DNA of 64,000 nucleotides, from contig NZ_CP015401.2 of the NCBI RefSeq assembly GCF_001688725.2, forward strand, positions 682,001-746,000, in the 5' to 3' direction. Positions 18,324-26,938 of the stretch are shown in pieces. Under the pieces are notes generated by a model, which had not been told where the DNA came from, did no database searches, and saw only the letters and a program-made list of their open reading frames with translations. Positions within the stretch are counted from its first letter, which is position 1; every line of letters starts with the position of its first letter. Both the position numbers and the translations under genes were made by a program. Source of the stretch: Bacteroides caecimuris (GTDB lineage: Bacteria; Bacteroidota; Bacteroidia; Bacteroidales; Bacteroidaceae).

Positions 18324-19880
18324 TTATTGCAAATCTTCTACTATCCACTTTTCGATGTTTCTTGTTTCATTACTGAAATTGATGCCTATTTTAAATATTT
18401 GTCGCTTGTCGGCAGTAAACGCTTGTGCATAATGTTTATCATTGATTTGTTGCAGAGCCTCTTCGGCAGTTCCTTCCAGTTTGAATTCCATCACATAGAT
18501 GAAATGATCGGTTTGCAGGACGAGGGCAATGCGCCCTTGTGAGGTATGATATTCTGCTTTTACATAGAATCCAATGAGTTTAAATACGATGAAGAGTACA
18601 TTTTGATAATGTAGTTCCAAATCGCGTACCAATTCGTAAGGTGTATCGGCAAAGAAACTTTGCAGGCGGCGGAAAAAGGCATCATAATCACCTTGTTCCA
18701 CTTCATCGACAAACTGCCGTATTTGGAAAGGAGATTCGATTACGTCTATATTGGTATAGAACGGAAGGAGGTATTTTACAAAACCTTCTTCTACTTCTCG
18801 ATTGGGAAATCCTAGTCGATAAATTTCAAAGCGATTGTCAAATCCTTTGATCGTTAGATATCCGCTTTGATAGATAACCGGAATAGGATTTCGGGACGTC
18901 GAATCAATGCTGTTCAGTACATCTGCATCCGTTTCTTCATGCGTGATACGTTGGAGATTATAATTAGATTTCTTTAGTAATTCTACCAGATAAGTCGGGG
19001 TGCCGGTCTCAAACCAGTAACTACCGAATTTCATCTTGTAGAATGTGTTGAGCAAACTGAATGGATTGTATATTCCTATGGAATTTTCTACGAAATGATA
19101 ACCATCATAACATTCTTTCAGTTCGGAGCATACCTCTTCATAAGTCATTTTTTGCTTATCAGCCAAGATATGCAAGTCTTCTTCCATATTGTCGTGGATT
19201 TCTTTCTCTGTGATACCGCAGAGTTCCACGTACTGTTCATCCATTGAAATATCAATCAGATTGTTCAGGTCGCTGAATACACTGACTTTTCCGAATTTGG
19301 TAACACCTGTAAGGAATCCGAGTTTGATGCATCCGTCTTTACTCTTTAATGCTCCATAGAAAGGCTTTAGTGTGTTTCGGTAATATTTTTGCAGTTCTTC
19401 GTTTCCGATGGCTTGCAGCATCGGTTTGTCATATTCGTCTACAAGGATAACGACACGTTGCCCGGTCTGTTCGTAAGCCCGCTGTATGATGCCTGCAAAG
19501 CGTAAAGAAAAGGAAACTTCCGACGGGCGTGTGCCATACAGGCTTTCCCAATGTTCCAGATTGTCATTGAGTATTTGGTCCAGACTTTCGGGAGTATCAT
19601 ATTTCTCGATATTTAAATCAAGGTGTAATATCGGATGTTTGATCCAGTCTTTTTCCAGTTGTTCGATAGCCAATCCTTCGAATAGTTCTTTCTTTCCCTG
19701 ATAGTATGCTTCAAGAGTAGATATTAGCAGACTTTTCCCAAAGCGGCGGGGGCGGCTAAGAAAATAGTAACGACCGGTTTTTACTAATTGGTAAATGAGT
19801 CGGGTTTTATCTATATAAAGATAACCGTCGTTACGGAGACTTTCAAAATTCTGTATGCCGATAGGATATAGCTTGCTCAT
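18324..19880 (-). CDS. AAA-ATPase-like protein with PD-(D/E)XK nuclease-type C-terminus
   Basis: A 518-residue protein of a family abundant in Bacteroides. The N-terminus reads YPIGIQNFESLRNDGYLYID; a P-loop-like SRPRRFGKSLLISTLEAYY lies near residues 43-60, and a Walker B-like VVILVDEYDKPM near 143. The C-terminal ~100 residues (IALVLQTDHFIYVMEFKLEG) match the PD-(D/E)XK superfamily core. The family often occurs in many copies per genome and its role is unknown. It stands alone with its own two-element promoter. Confidence 0.85.
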   Translation of the reverse strand: MSKLYPIGIQNFESLRNDGYLYIDKTRLIYQLVKTGRYYFLSRPRRFGKSLLISTLEAYYQGKKELFEGLAIEQLEKDWIKHPILHLDLNIEKYDTPESLDQILNDNLEHWESLYGTRPSEVSFSLRFAGIIQRAYEQTGQRVVILVDEYDKPMLQAIGNEELQKYYRNTLKPFYGALKSKDGCIKLGFLTGVTKFGKVSVFSDLNNLIDISMDEQYVELCGITEKEIHDNMEEDLHILADKQKMTYEEVCSELKECYDGYHFVENSIGIYNPFSLLNTFYKMKFGSYWFETGTPTYLVELLKKSNYNLQRITHEETDADVLNSIDSTSRNPIPVIYQSGYLTIKGFDNRFEIYRLGFPNREVEEGFVKYLLPFYTNIDVIESPFQIRQFVDEVEQGDYDAFFRRLQSFFADTPYELVRDLELHYQNVLFIVFKLIGFYVKAEYHTSQGRIALVLQTDHFIYVMEFKLEGTAEEALQQINDKHYAQAFTADKRQIFKIGINFSNETRNIEKWIVEDLQ

Positions 19881-19909
19881 AATCTGATTTTTTTAGCGTT
19901 GGATTCATA

Positions 19910-19940
19910 CAAAGATAGCTGTTTTCCATCTTAACGCAAA
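19910..19940 (-). promoter_or_regulatory. Promoter of the AAA/PD-(D/E)XK gene
   Basis: On the minus strand -33 TTTG (19937-19940), a 19-bp spacer, and -7 TATCTTTG (19910-19917), exactly as in the Bacteroidota consensus. The start codon is 30 bp downstream. Confidence 0.75.
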
Positions 19941-19993
19941 ATTTACCTTGAAGGTTTTATGATATGCTGGTCAAAAATTTTGAAAAAAGGTAT

Positions 19994-20671
19994 TTATCGG
20001 GCGGTGATATGGAAACATCCTTGCTTTAATTCATATTTAATATAGCATTTTTCCGCTTTCCGCAAGTCCCTTAATACCTCAGACAGAACGAGTTTCAGAG
20101 TATCTGAGCTTACGTCCTGTAAGGGACGTCCGTCTTTGTCTTCTACCTTTTTGAAGCGTTTCCAACTGACGTCGAAAGTGGCTCCGAAGCAATGTGCCGA
20201 GTTTGCCGAAGCATTTCGGTTGCGACGACGGAGGCGTTTCACATCGTTTTCGGTACGCAACACCGAAGTAACGATTACCTGATTCGGATTCAAGCCTTTG
20301 GCAGTCAATGAATCGAGGAAATTGGAACCGATCGTATCGAGTAGCGCGCTGGCACAAGGAACGAGATAGGGGATGGAGTGTGTCAGTGAATCTACTACAT
20401 AAAACTCATTGTCGGTAATATGAGTTAGCTTTTCTTTCATAGCTTCTGCTGCCTCCCGGTCTGCCAATGGACGGATCCCAGTCTTTTTGGCTGCTTCCAG
20501 ATGTGCATCGTTCAAATCAGGGAAAGAACGTTTGTAGCTGACTACGCCACGAACATTGCGCGGCTCGTTCAGTTTCAGCGACATGTCTTTCTTTTTGCAA
20601 CCCGAAGTAAGCGTTGTAAGCCCGATAACTAGTAAAGATAGCGGTAATATGCGAAGCTTATAAATAGTCAT
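19994..20671 (-). CDS. DUF5715-type lipoprotein, possible M15-like peptidase fold
   Basis: A 225-residue lipoprotein: signal segment LPLSLLVIGLTTLTSGC with the lipid-modified Cys at 25. I place it in the DUF5715 group of Bacteroidota. The C-terminal half resembles zinc D,D-carboxypeptidases of the M15/hedgehog fold: TSVLRTENDVKRL, then NSAHCFGATFDVSWKRF (SxHxxGxxxD), then GCFHITAR at the extreme C-terminus where the last zinc ligand would sit. If this is right, it would act on peptidoglycan in the periplasm. The start is supported by a -7 box 18 bp upstream. Confidence 0.7.
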   Translation of the reverse strand: MTIYKLRILPLSLLVIGLTTLTSGCKKKDMSLKLNEPRNVRGVVSYKRSFPDLNDAHLEAAKKTGIRPLADREAAEAMKEKLTHITDNEFYVVDSLTHSIPYLVPCASALLDTIGSNFLDSLTAKGLNPNQVIVTSVLRTENDVKRLRRRNRNASANSAHCFGATFDVSWKRFKKVEDKDGRPLQDVSSDTLKLVLSEVLRDLRKAEKCYIKYELKQGCFHITAR

Positions 20672-20688
20672 TTTATATTTTTTGTTCG

Positions 20689-20717
20689 CAAATATACGCT
20701 ATTTTTTCATACATTTG
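20689..20717. promoter_or_regulatory. Divergent -7 boxes between the DUF5715 and small Cys-protein genes
   Basis: TATATTTG on the minus strand (20689-20696) faces TACATTTG on the plus strand (20710-20717). Both match TAnnTTTG and serve the divergent genes starting at 20671 and 20764. No clear -33 element is seen for either. Confidence 0.55.
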
Positions 20718-20763
20718 TAGCGATTTATAAAAATAGGTCACTTTCCCACTAAACATAATACAC

Positions 20764-21201
20764 ATGAAAACTGATTTCGATTACAATTCTATGCCCGTTA
20801 GCTTCGCTCATTGCTTGAACGGACATTGTTTGCGTGCGGACAAATGTCTGCGACGACAAGTATCTCTCCGAATGCCGAAAGAGCGGGCTACTGTAATGGT
20901 TATTAATCCCGAACATATCGCTTCCGATGGTGGGGACTGTACGTACTTTATTGATGAAAAGCCGGTGCTCTTTGCACGGGGCATGAAACATTTGCTGGAC
21001 CAGGTGCCGCTGGCTGATGCCACCGTTATCAAACGACAGATGATGGCCTACTTCGGCAAAACGATCTATTACCGTTGTTGCAACAAGGAACGGCTGATTA
21101 AACCGAAGGAGCAGGAATACATACAGGGACTTTTCCGCAGGCGGGGAATTACCGAAATGCCTCAATTTGACGAATATGTAGAATACTATGATCTTGGGTA
21201 A
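20764..21201 (+). CDS. Small Cys-containing protein (DUF6078-like)
   Basis: A 145-residue protein found in Bacteroidales; I think it is the DUF6078 family, though the name is from memory. It has four cysteines in the first third (AHCLNGHCLRADKCLRR, DGGDCTYF) and a CC pair later (IYYRCCNKERLIKPKEQEYI), suggesting a metal or disulfide site. The C-terminal FRRRGITEMPQFDEYVEYYDL looks like a folded end. No enzyme motif is visible. It is monocistronic and is followed by the palindromic element at 21222. Confidence 0.7.
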   Translation: MKTDFDYNSMPVSFAHCLNGHCLRADKCLRRQVSLRMPKERATVMVINPEHIASDGGDCTYFIDEKPVLFARGMKHLLDQVPLADATVIKRQMMAYFGKTIYYRCCNKERLIKPKEQEYIQGLFRRRGITEMPQFDEYVEYYDLG

Positions 21202-21221
21202 GTATATCCGTTAGTTCCATT

Positions 21222-21333
21222 AGTCCCATATATTGTGGGAAAGTATTCCCTCATATTATGGGAATTTGTTCCCACAAAATGAGGGAATAAATTCCCACCG
21301 GCTAGGGAATCTTTTCCCACAATATGTGGGACT
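21222..21333. repeat. Nested palindromic element with three-way-junction layout
   Basis: Outer arms 21222-21243 and 21311-21333 pair over about 20 bp with one G-T wobble. Inside are two further hairpins: 21244-21254 with 21279-21289 (perfect 11 bp), itself enclosing TGGGAA/TTCCCA (21259-21264 and 21269-21274), and ATTCCC/GGGAAT (21291-21296 and 21305-21310). The whole 112-bp unit is built around GGGAA/TTCCC. It lies 20 bp after the small Cys-protein gene, between convergent genes. Confidence 0.75.
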
Positions 21334-21432
21334 ATCTGATTCTGTAATCCCCTGATAATAGTTGACTACCTTTTTCCCTTATCTTCGGGTTGGGTTGACA
21401 TTGATTAGATAGGTATTATATAGCAGTCCCGG

Positions 21433-21590
21433 TATGAGAAATGCATGATGAAGGTATGAGAAATGCCTGTTTTTTATGGCATTTCAGGCAAAATACTATG
21501 AGAAATACCTTTTTGGAAAGTATTTCTCATAGTGTTAATCTTTTGAATTATAGATGATTATCCCGCAAAGTATGAGAATATGAGAAATGA
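21433..21590. repeat. TATGAGAAAT repeat cluster with a perfect 14-bp inverted repeat
   Basis: TATGAGAAAT occurs at 21433, 21455, 21497 and 21579 on the plus strand and inverted at about 21522-21531. The third and inverted copies form a perfect 14-bp palindrome (21495-21508 and 21520-21533, 11-nt loop). A shorter TGCCTG/CAGGCA hairpin lies between (about 21464-21490). The cluster ends 27 bp from the stop codon of the minus-strand ATPase gene, so it could terminate transcription from either side. Apart from this and the element at 21222, the 415-bp gap contains no gene that I can support. Confidence 0.7.
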
Positions 21591-21616
21591 TTTCGAAAAA
21601 TCTTTTCTAGTGCATA

Positions 21617-22747
21617 TTAGATTACTGCATCTTTCAGCCATTTTCCGAAAAAACGGTCATAGACAATATACCCATCTGGTGTATTATATATCAGTTCTTT
21701 ATTTAGTAAGGATTTTAGTGCTACGTTAACGCTACTGGGCGTTTTTAGATGGTGCTTTTTGATGAAGTCATTGGCATTTATGTTTTTTATACAGCCTTCT
21801 GTGGCAATAGCTTTCAATAAATCTACTTGATTGTTGGTTAGTAGAGTCAGGTTACTTTGATATATGGTTTCCTGTTCATCTAAAATGTCATTTATACATC
21901 TATCTACCAGTCGGTTATCAATGGGGCTGATTTTCTTTTCATACAATCGGTTGAGTATACTTTGGACGTACCATGTGTGTCCGTTTTCAAGTTGGTACAA
22001 ATAGGAAAATGTTTCTAGTGTCAATTCTCTTTTTTTCTTAGCAAAGAATGAGTGTGCGAACGAATAATAATTCTCCAGTGGGATTTCCGTTAATACAATG
22101 ATTTGGGTACTTTGATAAAAAGGACGTTTTGCAGAAGTAAACATTTCCTCCATTACATGTTTTTTACTTCCGGAAAAGATAAAGTGTACATTGGGCATGA
22201 ATTGGATATGAGAGCGGAGCAATGCTTCTACACCTTTTTCCGGATATTCTGTAATTTGTTGGAATTCATCAATGGCAAGATAACATTGCTTCTTTGAGGC
22301 TACCATATAATTGAGTATTTCTTTCAATGTTTGTTCAGCGTGGGTGGGAGCAAAGTCTAATGTTATGGTAGGCATACCACTTCTTTCGTCAGCACTGATA
22401 ATAGGACGGCAAGATTTGAAGAAAGCAGTCATTTGCCGGAGTATGTTTTGGGACAGAGTATCTAATTCTCCAAGTACATTTTGAGCAAGTAACTGGATGA
22501 ATGCTTTTAAATCACGTGTAGAGTAAATGTCCATATAAAAATAGGCAGCATTCGGATTATTTTCCCGCTTCATTCGATAGAATACATTTTTGATGAGTCC
22601 CGTCTTTCCCATGCGTCGGGGGGATATTAAGGTCAGGTTACGTTCATTTAGTAAAGCTGAAATCATTTTATCAGTTTCTTTCTCCCGATCGCAAAAGTAT
22701 TCGGGACTGTTGTAACCGTATACAAGGAATGGATTGTATGGCTTCAT
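21617..22747 (-). CDS. AAA ATPase of the archaeal-type ATPase family
   Basis: A 376-residue ATPase: N-terminus NPFLVYGYNSPEYFCDREKE, Walker A region ISPRRMGKTGLIKNVF near residue 40, Walker B-like CYLAIDEFQQI near 155, sensor-like HFIFSGSKK, and a winged-helix-like C-terminus (from about 310: KAIATEGCIKNINANDFI). These STAND-like ATPases are widespread in Bacteroides and their roles are unclear. Upstream is a 14-bp direct repeat (TTACATATTTTACG then TTACATATTTTATG, about 22754-22781) that may be regulatory. Confidence 0.85.
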   Translation of the reverse strand: MKPYNPFLVYGYNSPEYFCDREKETDKMISALLNERNLTLISPRRMGKTGLIKNVFYRMKRENNPNAAYFYMDIYSTRDLKAFIQLLAQNVLGELDTLSQNILRQMTAFFKSCRPIISADERSGMPTITLDFAPTHAEQTLKEILNYMVASKKQCYLAIDEFQQITEYPEKGVEALLRSHIQFMPNVHFIFSGSKKHVMEEMFTSAKRPFYQSTQIIVLTEIPLENYYSFAHSFFAKKKRELTLETFSYLYQLENGHTWYVQSILNRLYEKKISPIDNRLVDRCINDILDEQETIYQSNLTLLTNNQVDLLKAIATEGCIKNINANDFIKKHHLKTPSSVNVALKSLLNKELIYNTPDGYIVYDRFFGKWLKDAVI

Positions 22748-22835
22748 GACTTATTACATATTTTACGTTACATATTTTATGTAACACAAAGAACGTAATA
22801 AATTGGGAATATTCAAAGATTTATTTGAATTATAT

Positions 22836-22886
22836 AAAAAAACAAACGCTGATGAGAACAAGCGATCATTCTTTTCTCATCAGCGT
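22836..22886 (-). terminator. Intrinsic terminator of the NfeD/flotillin operon
   Basis: A perfect 13-bp stem (22846-22858 with 22874-22886, ACGCTGATGAGAA and its complement). On the minus strand it is followed by a T-rich run (TTTGTTTTTTTATA). It sits 27 bp after the flotillin stop codon. Confidence 0.85.
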
Positions 22887-22912
22887 ATATTATGTCGGAT
22901 TACAACTATTTC

Positions 22913-24559
22913 TTATCTTTTTTCTCCGTCAGCTTTGGTTGCAGGCTTTTCCTCCGTTTTGCTTTCCGGATTGATAATACCTTTCACTGTTTCACCGATA
23001 GGAAGCTTGTCTAATACGCCAAGGCTTGGAGCTACTGTTTTTACTAATGTATTCAGGAAATTACTTGTACTGCCGTTTCCTCCGTCGAATACGGTGATAT
23101 TTCCTAAGTTCATGTGTTCGAACGCCTTCACCTGTTCGCCGGCGATTTCCTTCCATTGGTCTACCATCTTATATTGGATAGCGATAGCCGGATTCGATTC
23201 GGCTGCTCTTACCATTGCTTCGAAACCTTCCGCTTCAGCAAGCAATGACCGTTTCTTACCTTCCGCTTCTGCTTCCAGTTTCATTTGAATAGCTTTTGCT
23301 TCCGCTTCGGCTTGTGCTAAAGTAGCCTTTGCGCGTGCTTCCGCTTCGCGGGTAATCTTTTCGGCGATGGCATTTGCTTGCAGGATAGCTTCCTGTCTGG
23401 CGATTTCCGCAGGAACAATCTTTTCAGCCTTCAATGAAGATTCTACTTTCCGTGCCTTAGCTTCTTCCACTTCCTTTTGTGCAATTTCGCGTGCAGTTTG
23501 TATGGCAGCCTCTGATTTTGCGGCAGCTTCACCTGCTTGCTTATCGGCATTGGCTTGTGTTACCGCCAGTTCTGCATTGGAAAGTGCTACCTCTTTCTGT
23601 GCGTCATTTCGTCCGATGGCAGCTTTCTTGGCAGCTTCCGCCTGTTTGATTTCCATATCCGAGTTTAGTTCGGCAACGCGGCTTTCTTTTTCTGTATTTG
23701 CCTGCTCGATACGGATACTCTTTTCAGCCTCAGCCTTTGCTACTTGTGATTCTTTTTCTGCATTGGCAATGGCTACTTGTGAGATTCTGTCTTTATCTGC
23801 ATTTGCAACGGAAATTTCCTGTAGTTTTTTGGTTTCCGCAATAGCAATATCCTGGTCTTTGCGGGTTTCCGCTACTTTCGTTTCACGCTCCTTTATCTGG
23901 TTGGCAATTTTGATAGCACCCAGCTTTTCCTGTTCTTCAATGTTAGCCTGTGCTTCGTTCAGTGCTTTACTTTCAGCTTCCTTACCTAAATTGACAATGT
24001 AGTTGGCAGCGTCGCGAATGTCACTGATGTTGATGTTCATCAGATATAAACCGAATTTGCGAAGTTCGGTATCGATGTTGTCTTTCACTTTAGCCAGGAA
24101 CTTATCTCGGTCTGAATTTAATTCTTCGATAGTCATATCGGCGATCACCATACGCATCTGACCATATACTACATCAGTGATTAAGTTCTGCTTGTCATCC
24201 ATCGTTAATCCCAGCATACGTTCAGCAGCGTTTTGCATCACTTCAGGATCGGTGCTGATAGCTACAGTGATGGTAGTCGGCACATCTACACGAATGTTTT
24301 GAGCGGATAGTGCACCGGTCAGTTTACATTCGATCTGCATCGGTTTCATGGACAGGAATTCGTATCCCTGAATAATCGGCCATACAAAAGCCGCGCCACC
24401 ATGATATAGCTTTGCCGACTTTTTATCTCCTCCTGTTTTACCATATACAACGAGGACTTCATCACTCTTACATTTGCGGTAGCGCGAAAGGATACCAATA
24501 AAAGTAAGTAGGATGACTGCCACTAATATAGCAGCCATGATTAACATTTCTTGTGTCAT
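22913..24559 (-). CDS. Flotillin family membrane scaffold protein
   Basis: A 548-residue flotillin. Residues ~5-25 are a membrane anchor (LIMAAILVAVILLTFIGIL), followed by the SPFH/band-7 domain (about 30-200, with AERMLGLTMDDKQNLITDVV), then a long Ala-Glu-rich coiled coil (about 210-450) and a C-terminal oligomerisation region rich in Asn and Gly. Flotillins organise membrane microdomains and often partner with NfeD proteins. The gene upstream (20 bp) is an NfeD-like protein, so the pair is likely functional together. Confidence 0.93.
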   Translation of the reverse strand: MTQEMLIMAAILVAVILLTFIGILSRYRKCKSDEVLVVYGKTGGDKKSAKLYHGGAAFVWPIIQGYEFLSMKPMQIECKLTGALSAQNIRVDVPTTITVAISTDPEVMQNAAERMLGLTMDDKQNLITDVVYGQMRMVIADMTIEELNSDRDKFLAKVKDNIDTELRKFGLYLMNINISDIRDAANYIVNLGKEAESKALNEAQANIEEQEKLGAIKIANQIKERETKVAETRKDQDIAIAETKKLQEISVANADKDRISQVAIANAEKESQVAKAEAEKSIRIEQANTEKESRVAELNSDMEIKQAEAAKKAAIGRNDAQKEVALSNAELAVTQANADKQAGEAAAKSEAAIQTAREIAQKEVEEAKARKVESSLKAEKIVPAEIARQEAILQANAIAEKITREAEARAKATLAQAEAEAKAIQMKLEAEAEGKKRSLLAEAEGFEAMVRAAESNPAIAIQYKMVDQWKEIAGEQVKAFEHMNLGNITVFDGGNGSTSNFLNTLVKTVAPSLGVLDKLPIGETVKGIINPESKTEEKPATKADGEKR

Positions 24560-24579
24560 AAAATAGTGTATTTGAATAG

Positions 24580-25077
24580 TTATTGAATGAATAGTGTTCC
24601 GTCTTTGTAGCTGGTGATCATTGTTCTGTCGCCAGTCTGGTATGCTTTTCCGGATTCGGAGATGACGTCTACTTCGCGCATGGCTCCGTCCCGGGTGGTC
24701 TGTACGGTATATTTGCTGTTACTTTGTTTGAAATAGATTACACATTCCCGTCCCACCAGCTGGTCGGTCTGCTCGGAGCGGTTTACTTGTTGCAGTTGAT
24801 AAGCTTTTTTATAAAGGAACCACACGGCGAAAACAAAGAAGAGTCCAATCAGGATGGCGATGATATAGCTTTGGATTTCCGTGTTGCCTGCCAAGTACAT
24901 GTACCAGCCAAATCCGATTCCGAAATGGGTGAGTCCTTTAAAAGAAACTACGCTACTAATATCAGCATCCACGTCCATATCTGCATCTACATCTCCGAAA
25001 AAGATGGATAATACGAATTGGATAATAAAGATTCCTGTCGTAACGAGGGCGATGGTGAGGAAAATGCTACTACTCAT
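24580..25077 (-). CDS. NfeD-like (YuaF-type) membrane protein with OB-fold domain
   Basis: A 165-residue protein with two membrane segments (about 5-27, IFLTIALVTTGIFIIQFVLSI; and about 57-88, YIIAILIGLFFVFAVWFLY) separated by an Asp-rich loop, then an OB-fold-like beta domain (about 103-165: QLVGRECVIYF, AYQTGDRTMITSYKDGTLFI). Short NfeD proteins beside flotillin genes act as their membrane partners. It is the first gene of the flotillin operon; -7 box TATCTTTG lies at 25144-25151. Confidence 0.83.
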   Translation of the reverse strand: MSSSIFLTIALVTTGIFIIQFVLSIFFGDVDADMDVDADISSVVSFKGLTHFGIGFGWYMYLAGNTEIQSYIIAILIGLFFVFAVWFLYKKAYQLQQVNRSEQTDQLVGRECVIYFKQSNSKYTVQTTRDGAMREVDVISESGKAYQTGDRTMITSYKDGTLFIQ

Positions 25078-25143
25078 AATTGTAAAGTATTAGTAAATCA
25101 TGATTATTTTGTCCTGTAAATATACAGGTTTATGCGAATTATA

Positions 25144-25175
25144 CAAAGATAAATGAGATAAAATGATTAATTTTG
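25144..25175. promoter_or_regulatory. Divergent -7 boxes for the NfeD/flotillin operon and truA
   Basis: TATCTTTG on the minus strand (25144-25151) and TAATTTTG on the plus strand (25168-25175) both match TAnnTTTG. The plus-strand box overlaps an in-frame TTG at 25173. This argues that truA does not start there, because a start codon inside the -7 element would not be transcribed. Confidence 0.65.
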
Positions 25176-25205
25176 CGCGCGAAAACCCTAAAAAGAGGAA
25201 TTAGC

Positions 25206-25964
25206 GTGCAAAGGTATTTTATTTATTTGGCTTACGACGGGGCCAACTATCATGGTTGGCAAATTCAACCGAATGGGATTAGTGTGCAGGAATGCCTGAT
25301 GAAAGCATTGTCTACCTTTCTGCGTCGCGAAATAGAAATAATAGGAGCGGGTCGTACGGACGCCGGAGTGCATGCTTCTCTGATGGTTGCTCATTTTGAC
25401 TTCGATGAGCTGTTGGATGAAATATCAGTTGCCGACAAATTAAACCGTCTGTTGCCTCCCGATATTTCCATTTATCGTGTTTGCCGGGTCCGGCCGGATG
25501 CACATGCTCGCTTTGATGCGACTGCGCGAACTTACAAGTATTATGTAACGACATCAAAATATCCTTTTAACCGGCAATATCGTTGGCGGGTTTATAATCA
25601 GTTGGATTATGCGCTCATGAATGAAGCTGCACGTACCCTTTTCGAGTACACTGACTTTACGAGCTTCAGCAAACTTCATACGGATGTAAAAACCAATATA
25701 TGCCATATCACTCATGCCGAATGGACGCAAGAAGATGATGCTACCTGGGTATTTACCATCCGTGCCGACCGTTTCCTGCGAAATATGGTGCGAGCCATTG
25801 TAGGTACGCTGATTGAAGTGGGACGGGGGAAACTTACTATCGAAGGGTTCCGTAAGGTCATTGAACAACAAGACCGTGGCAAAGCGGGTACTTCTGCACC
25901 AGGAAATGCTCTTTTCCTGGTAAATGTAGAATACCCCGAAAGTATATTTGAAAGTAGTAAATAG
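25206..25964 (+). CDS. truA: tRNA pseudouridine(38-40) synthase
   Basis: Converts uridines 38-40 of tRNA anticodon stems to pseudouridine. The 252-residue protein has the catalytic aspartate in [11 protein letters not shown] and the family segments [15 protein letters not shown] and [14 protein letters not shown] chose the GTG at 25206 ([12 protein letters not shown]): it follows AAAGAGGAA by a few bases, it fits the family N-terminus, and an upstream TTG at 25173 lies inside the -7 promoter box. Its stop codon lies within a short heptanucleotide AGTAAAT array. Confidence 0.93.
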   Translation: MQRYFIYLAYDGANYHGWQIQPNGISVQECLMKALSTFLRREIEIIGAGRTDAGVHASLMVAHFDFDELLDEISVADKLNRLLPPDISIYRVCRVRPDAHARFDATARTYKYYVTTSKYPFNRQYRWRVYNQLDYALMNEAARTLFEYTDFTSFSKLHTDVKTNICHITHAEWTQEDDATWVFTIRADRFLRNMVRAIVGTLIEVGRGKLTIEGFRKVIEQQDRGKAGTSAPGNALFLVNVEYPESIFESSK

Positions 25965-25986
25965 TAAATCTTAAAATAGTAAATAT
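25950..25986. repeat. Short heptanucleotide array over the truA stop codon
   Basis: Degenerate 7-bp units (TAAATAG, TAAATCT, TAAAATA, GTAAATA) run from the truA stop codon (TAG at 25962-25964) towards the next gene at 25991. Less regular than the other arrays, but it shares their period and their place at a stop codon between co-directional genes. Confidence 0.5.
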
Positions 25987-25990
25987 CCTC

Positions 25991-26893
25991 ATGTGGTTAT
26001 TATTAGCATTTCTCTCGGCTACTTTGCTGGGCTTTTATGATGTATTCAAGAAGAAATCGTTGAAGGATAATGCGGTACTTCCCGTTTTGTTTCTAAATAC
26101 ATTTTTTTCCAGTCTCATCTTTCTGCCGTTTATCCTGATATCCGTATATAAACCGGACCTGTTGGGAGGAACGATATTTAATGTTCCCGTTGTTGGCTGG
26201 GAACAACATAAATATATCATCATCAAGTCGTTCATCGTACTGGCTTCGTGGATATTTGGATATTTCGGAATGAAACATCTGCCTTTAACCATAGTAGGAC
26301 CTATCAACGCTACCCGTCCGGTGATGGTGCTCGTGGGGGCGATGCTGGTATTTGGCGAACGGTTGAATCTCTATCAATGGATCGGGGTAATGCTGGCTAT
26401 TGTTTCTTTCTTTATGTTAAGTCGTTCGGGGAAGAAAGAAGGAATTGATTTTAAGCATAACAAATGGATATTCTTTATCGTGCTGGCTGCTATTACAGGT
26501 GCTATCAGCGGATTGTATGACAAGTATCTGATGAAGTCTCTGAATCCGATGTTGGTACAATCCTGGTATAATGTTTATCAGGTCTTTATTATGTGTCCGA
26601 TCCTGTTATTGCTTTGGTGGCCTAAAAGAAAGTCTACCACCCCGTTTCGCTGGGACTGGACGATTATCCTGATTTCTATCTTTCTTTCGGCTGCCGATTT
26701 CGTTTACTTTTATGCATTGAGTTATGACGATTCTATGATTTCCATTGTTTCGATGGTCCGTCGGGGAAGTGTAGTAGTCTCTTTCACTTTCGGTGCGCTT
26801 ATCTTCCGTGAAAAGAATTTAAAAAGCAAAGCGATTGATCTGATACTGGTGTTAATCGGAATGATATTCTTATATTTGGGGTCTAAAAGTTAA
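25991..26893 (+). CDS. EamA/DMT-superfamily transporter
   Basis: A 300-residue integral membrane protein with about ten hydrophobic segments in two repeats, the layout of the drug/metabolite transporter EamA family. Residues 1-20 form the first helix (MWLLLAFLSATLLGFYDVFK). The second EamA repeat starts near residue 155 (FIVLAAITGAISGLYDKYL). The substrate cannot be read from the sequence. It follows truA by 26 bp and may share its transcript. Confidence 0.85.
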   Translation: MWLLLAFLSATLLGFYDVFKKKSLKDNAVLPVLFLNTFFSSLIFLPFILISVYKPDLLGGTIFNVPVVGWEQHKYIIIKSFIVLASWIFGYFGMKHLPLTIVGPINATRPVMVLVGAMLVFGERLNLYQWIGVMLAIVSFFMLSRSGKKEGIDFKHNKWIFFIVLAAITGAISGLYDKYLMKSLNPMLVQSWYNVYQVFIMCPILLLLWWPKRKSTTPFRWDWTIILISIFLSAADFVYFYALSYDDSMISIVSMVRRGSVVVSFTFGALIFREKNLKSKAIDLILVLIGMIFLYLGSKS

Positions 26894-26938
26894 AACAGTT
26901 ACATAAAATCTGTTTGCCACAGGTTAAATAAGATAGAT

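Noticed and set aside
18324..22747. Two P-loop ATPase genes as a possible defence island
   Set aside because: Each belongs to a common Bacteroides family and they are separated by unrelated genes and strand changes; no nuclease-toxin or sensor partner is seen.
23367..24002. 211-codon Ala/Ser-rich open frame opposite the flotillin
   Set aside because: Shadow of the repetitive Ala-Glu coiled coil on the other strand.
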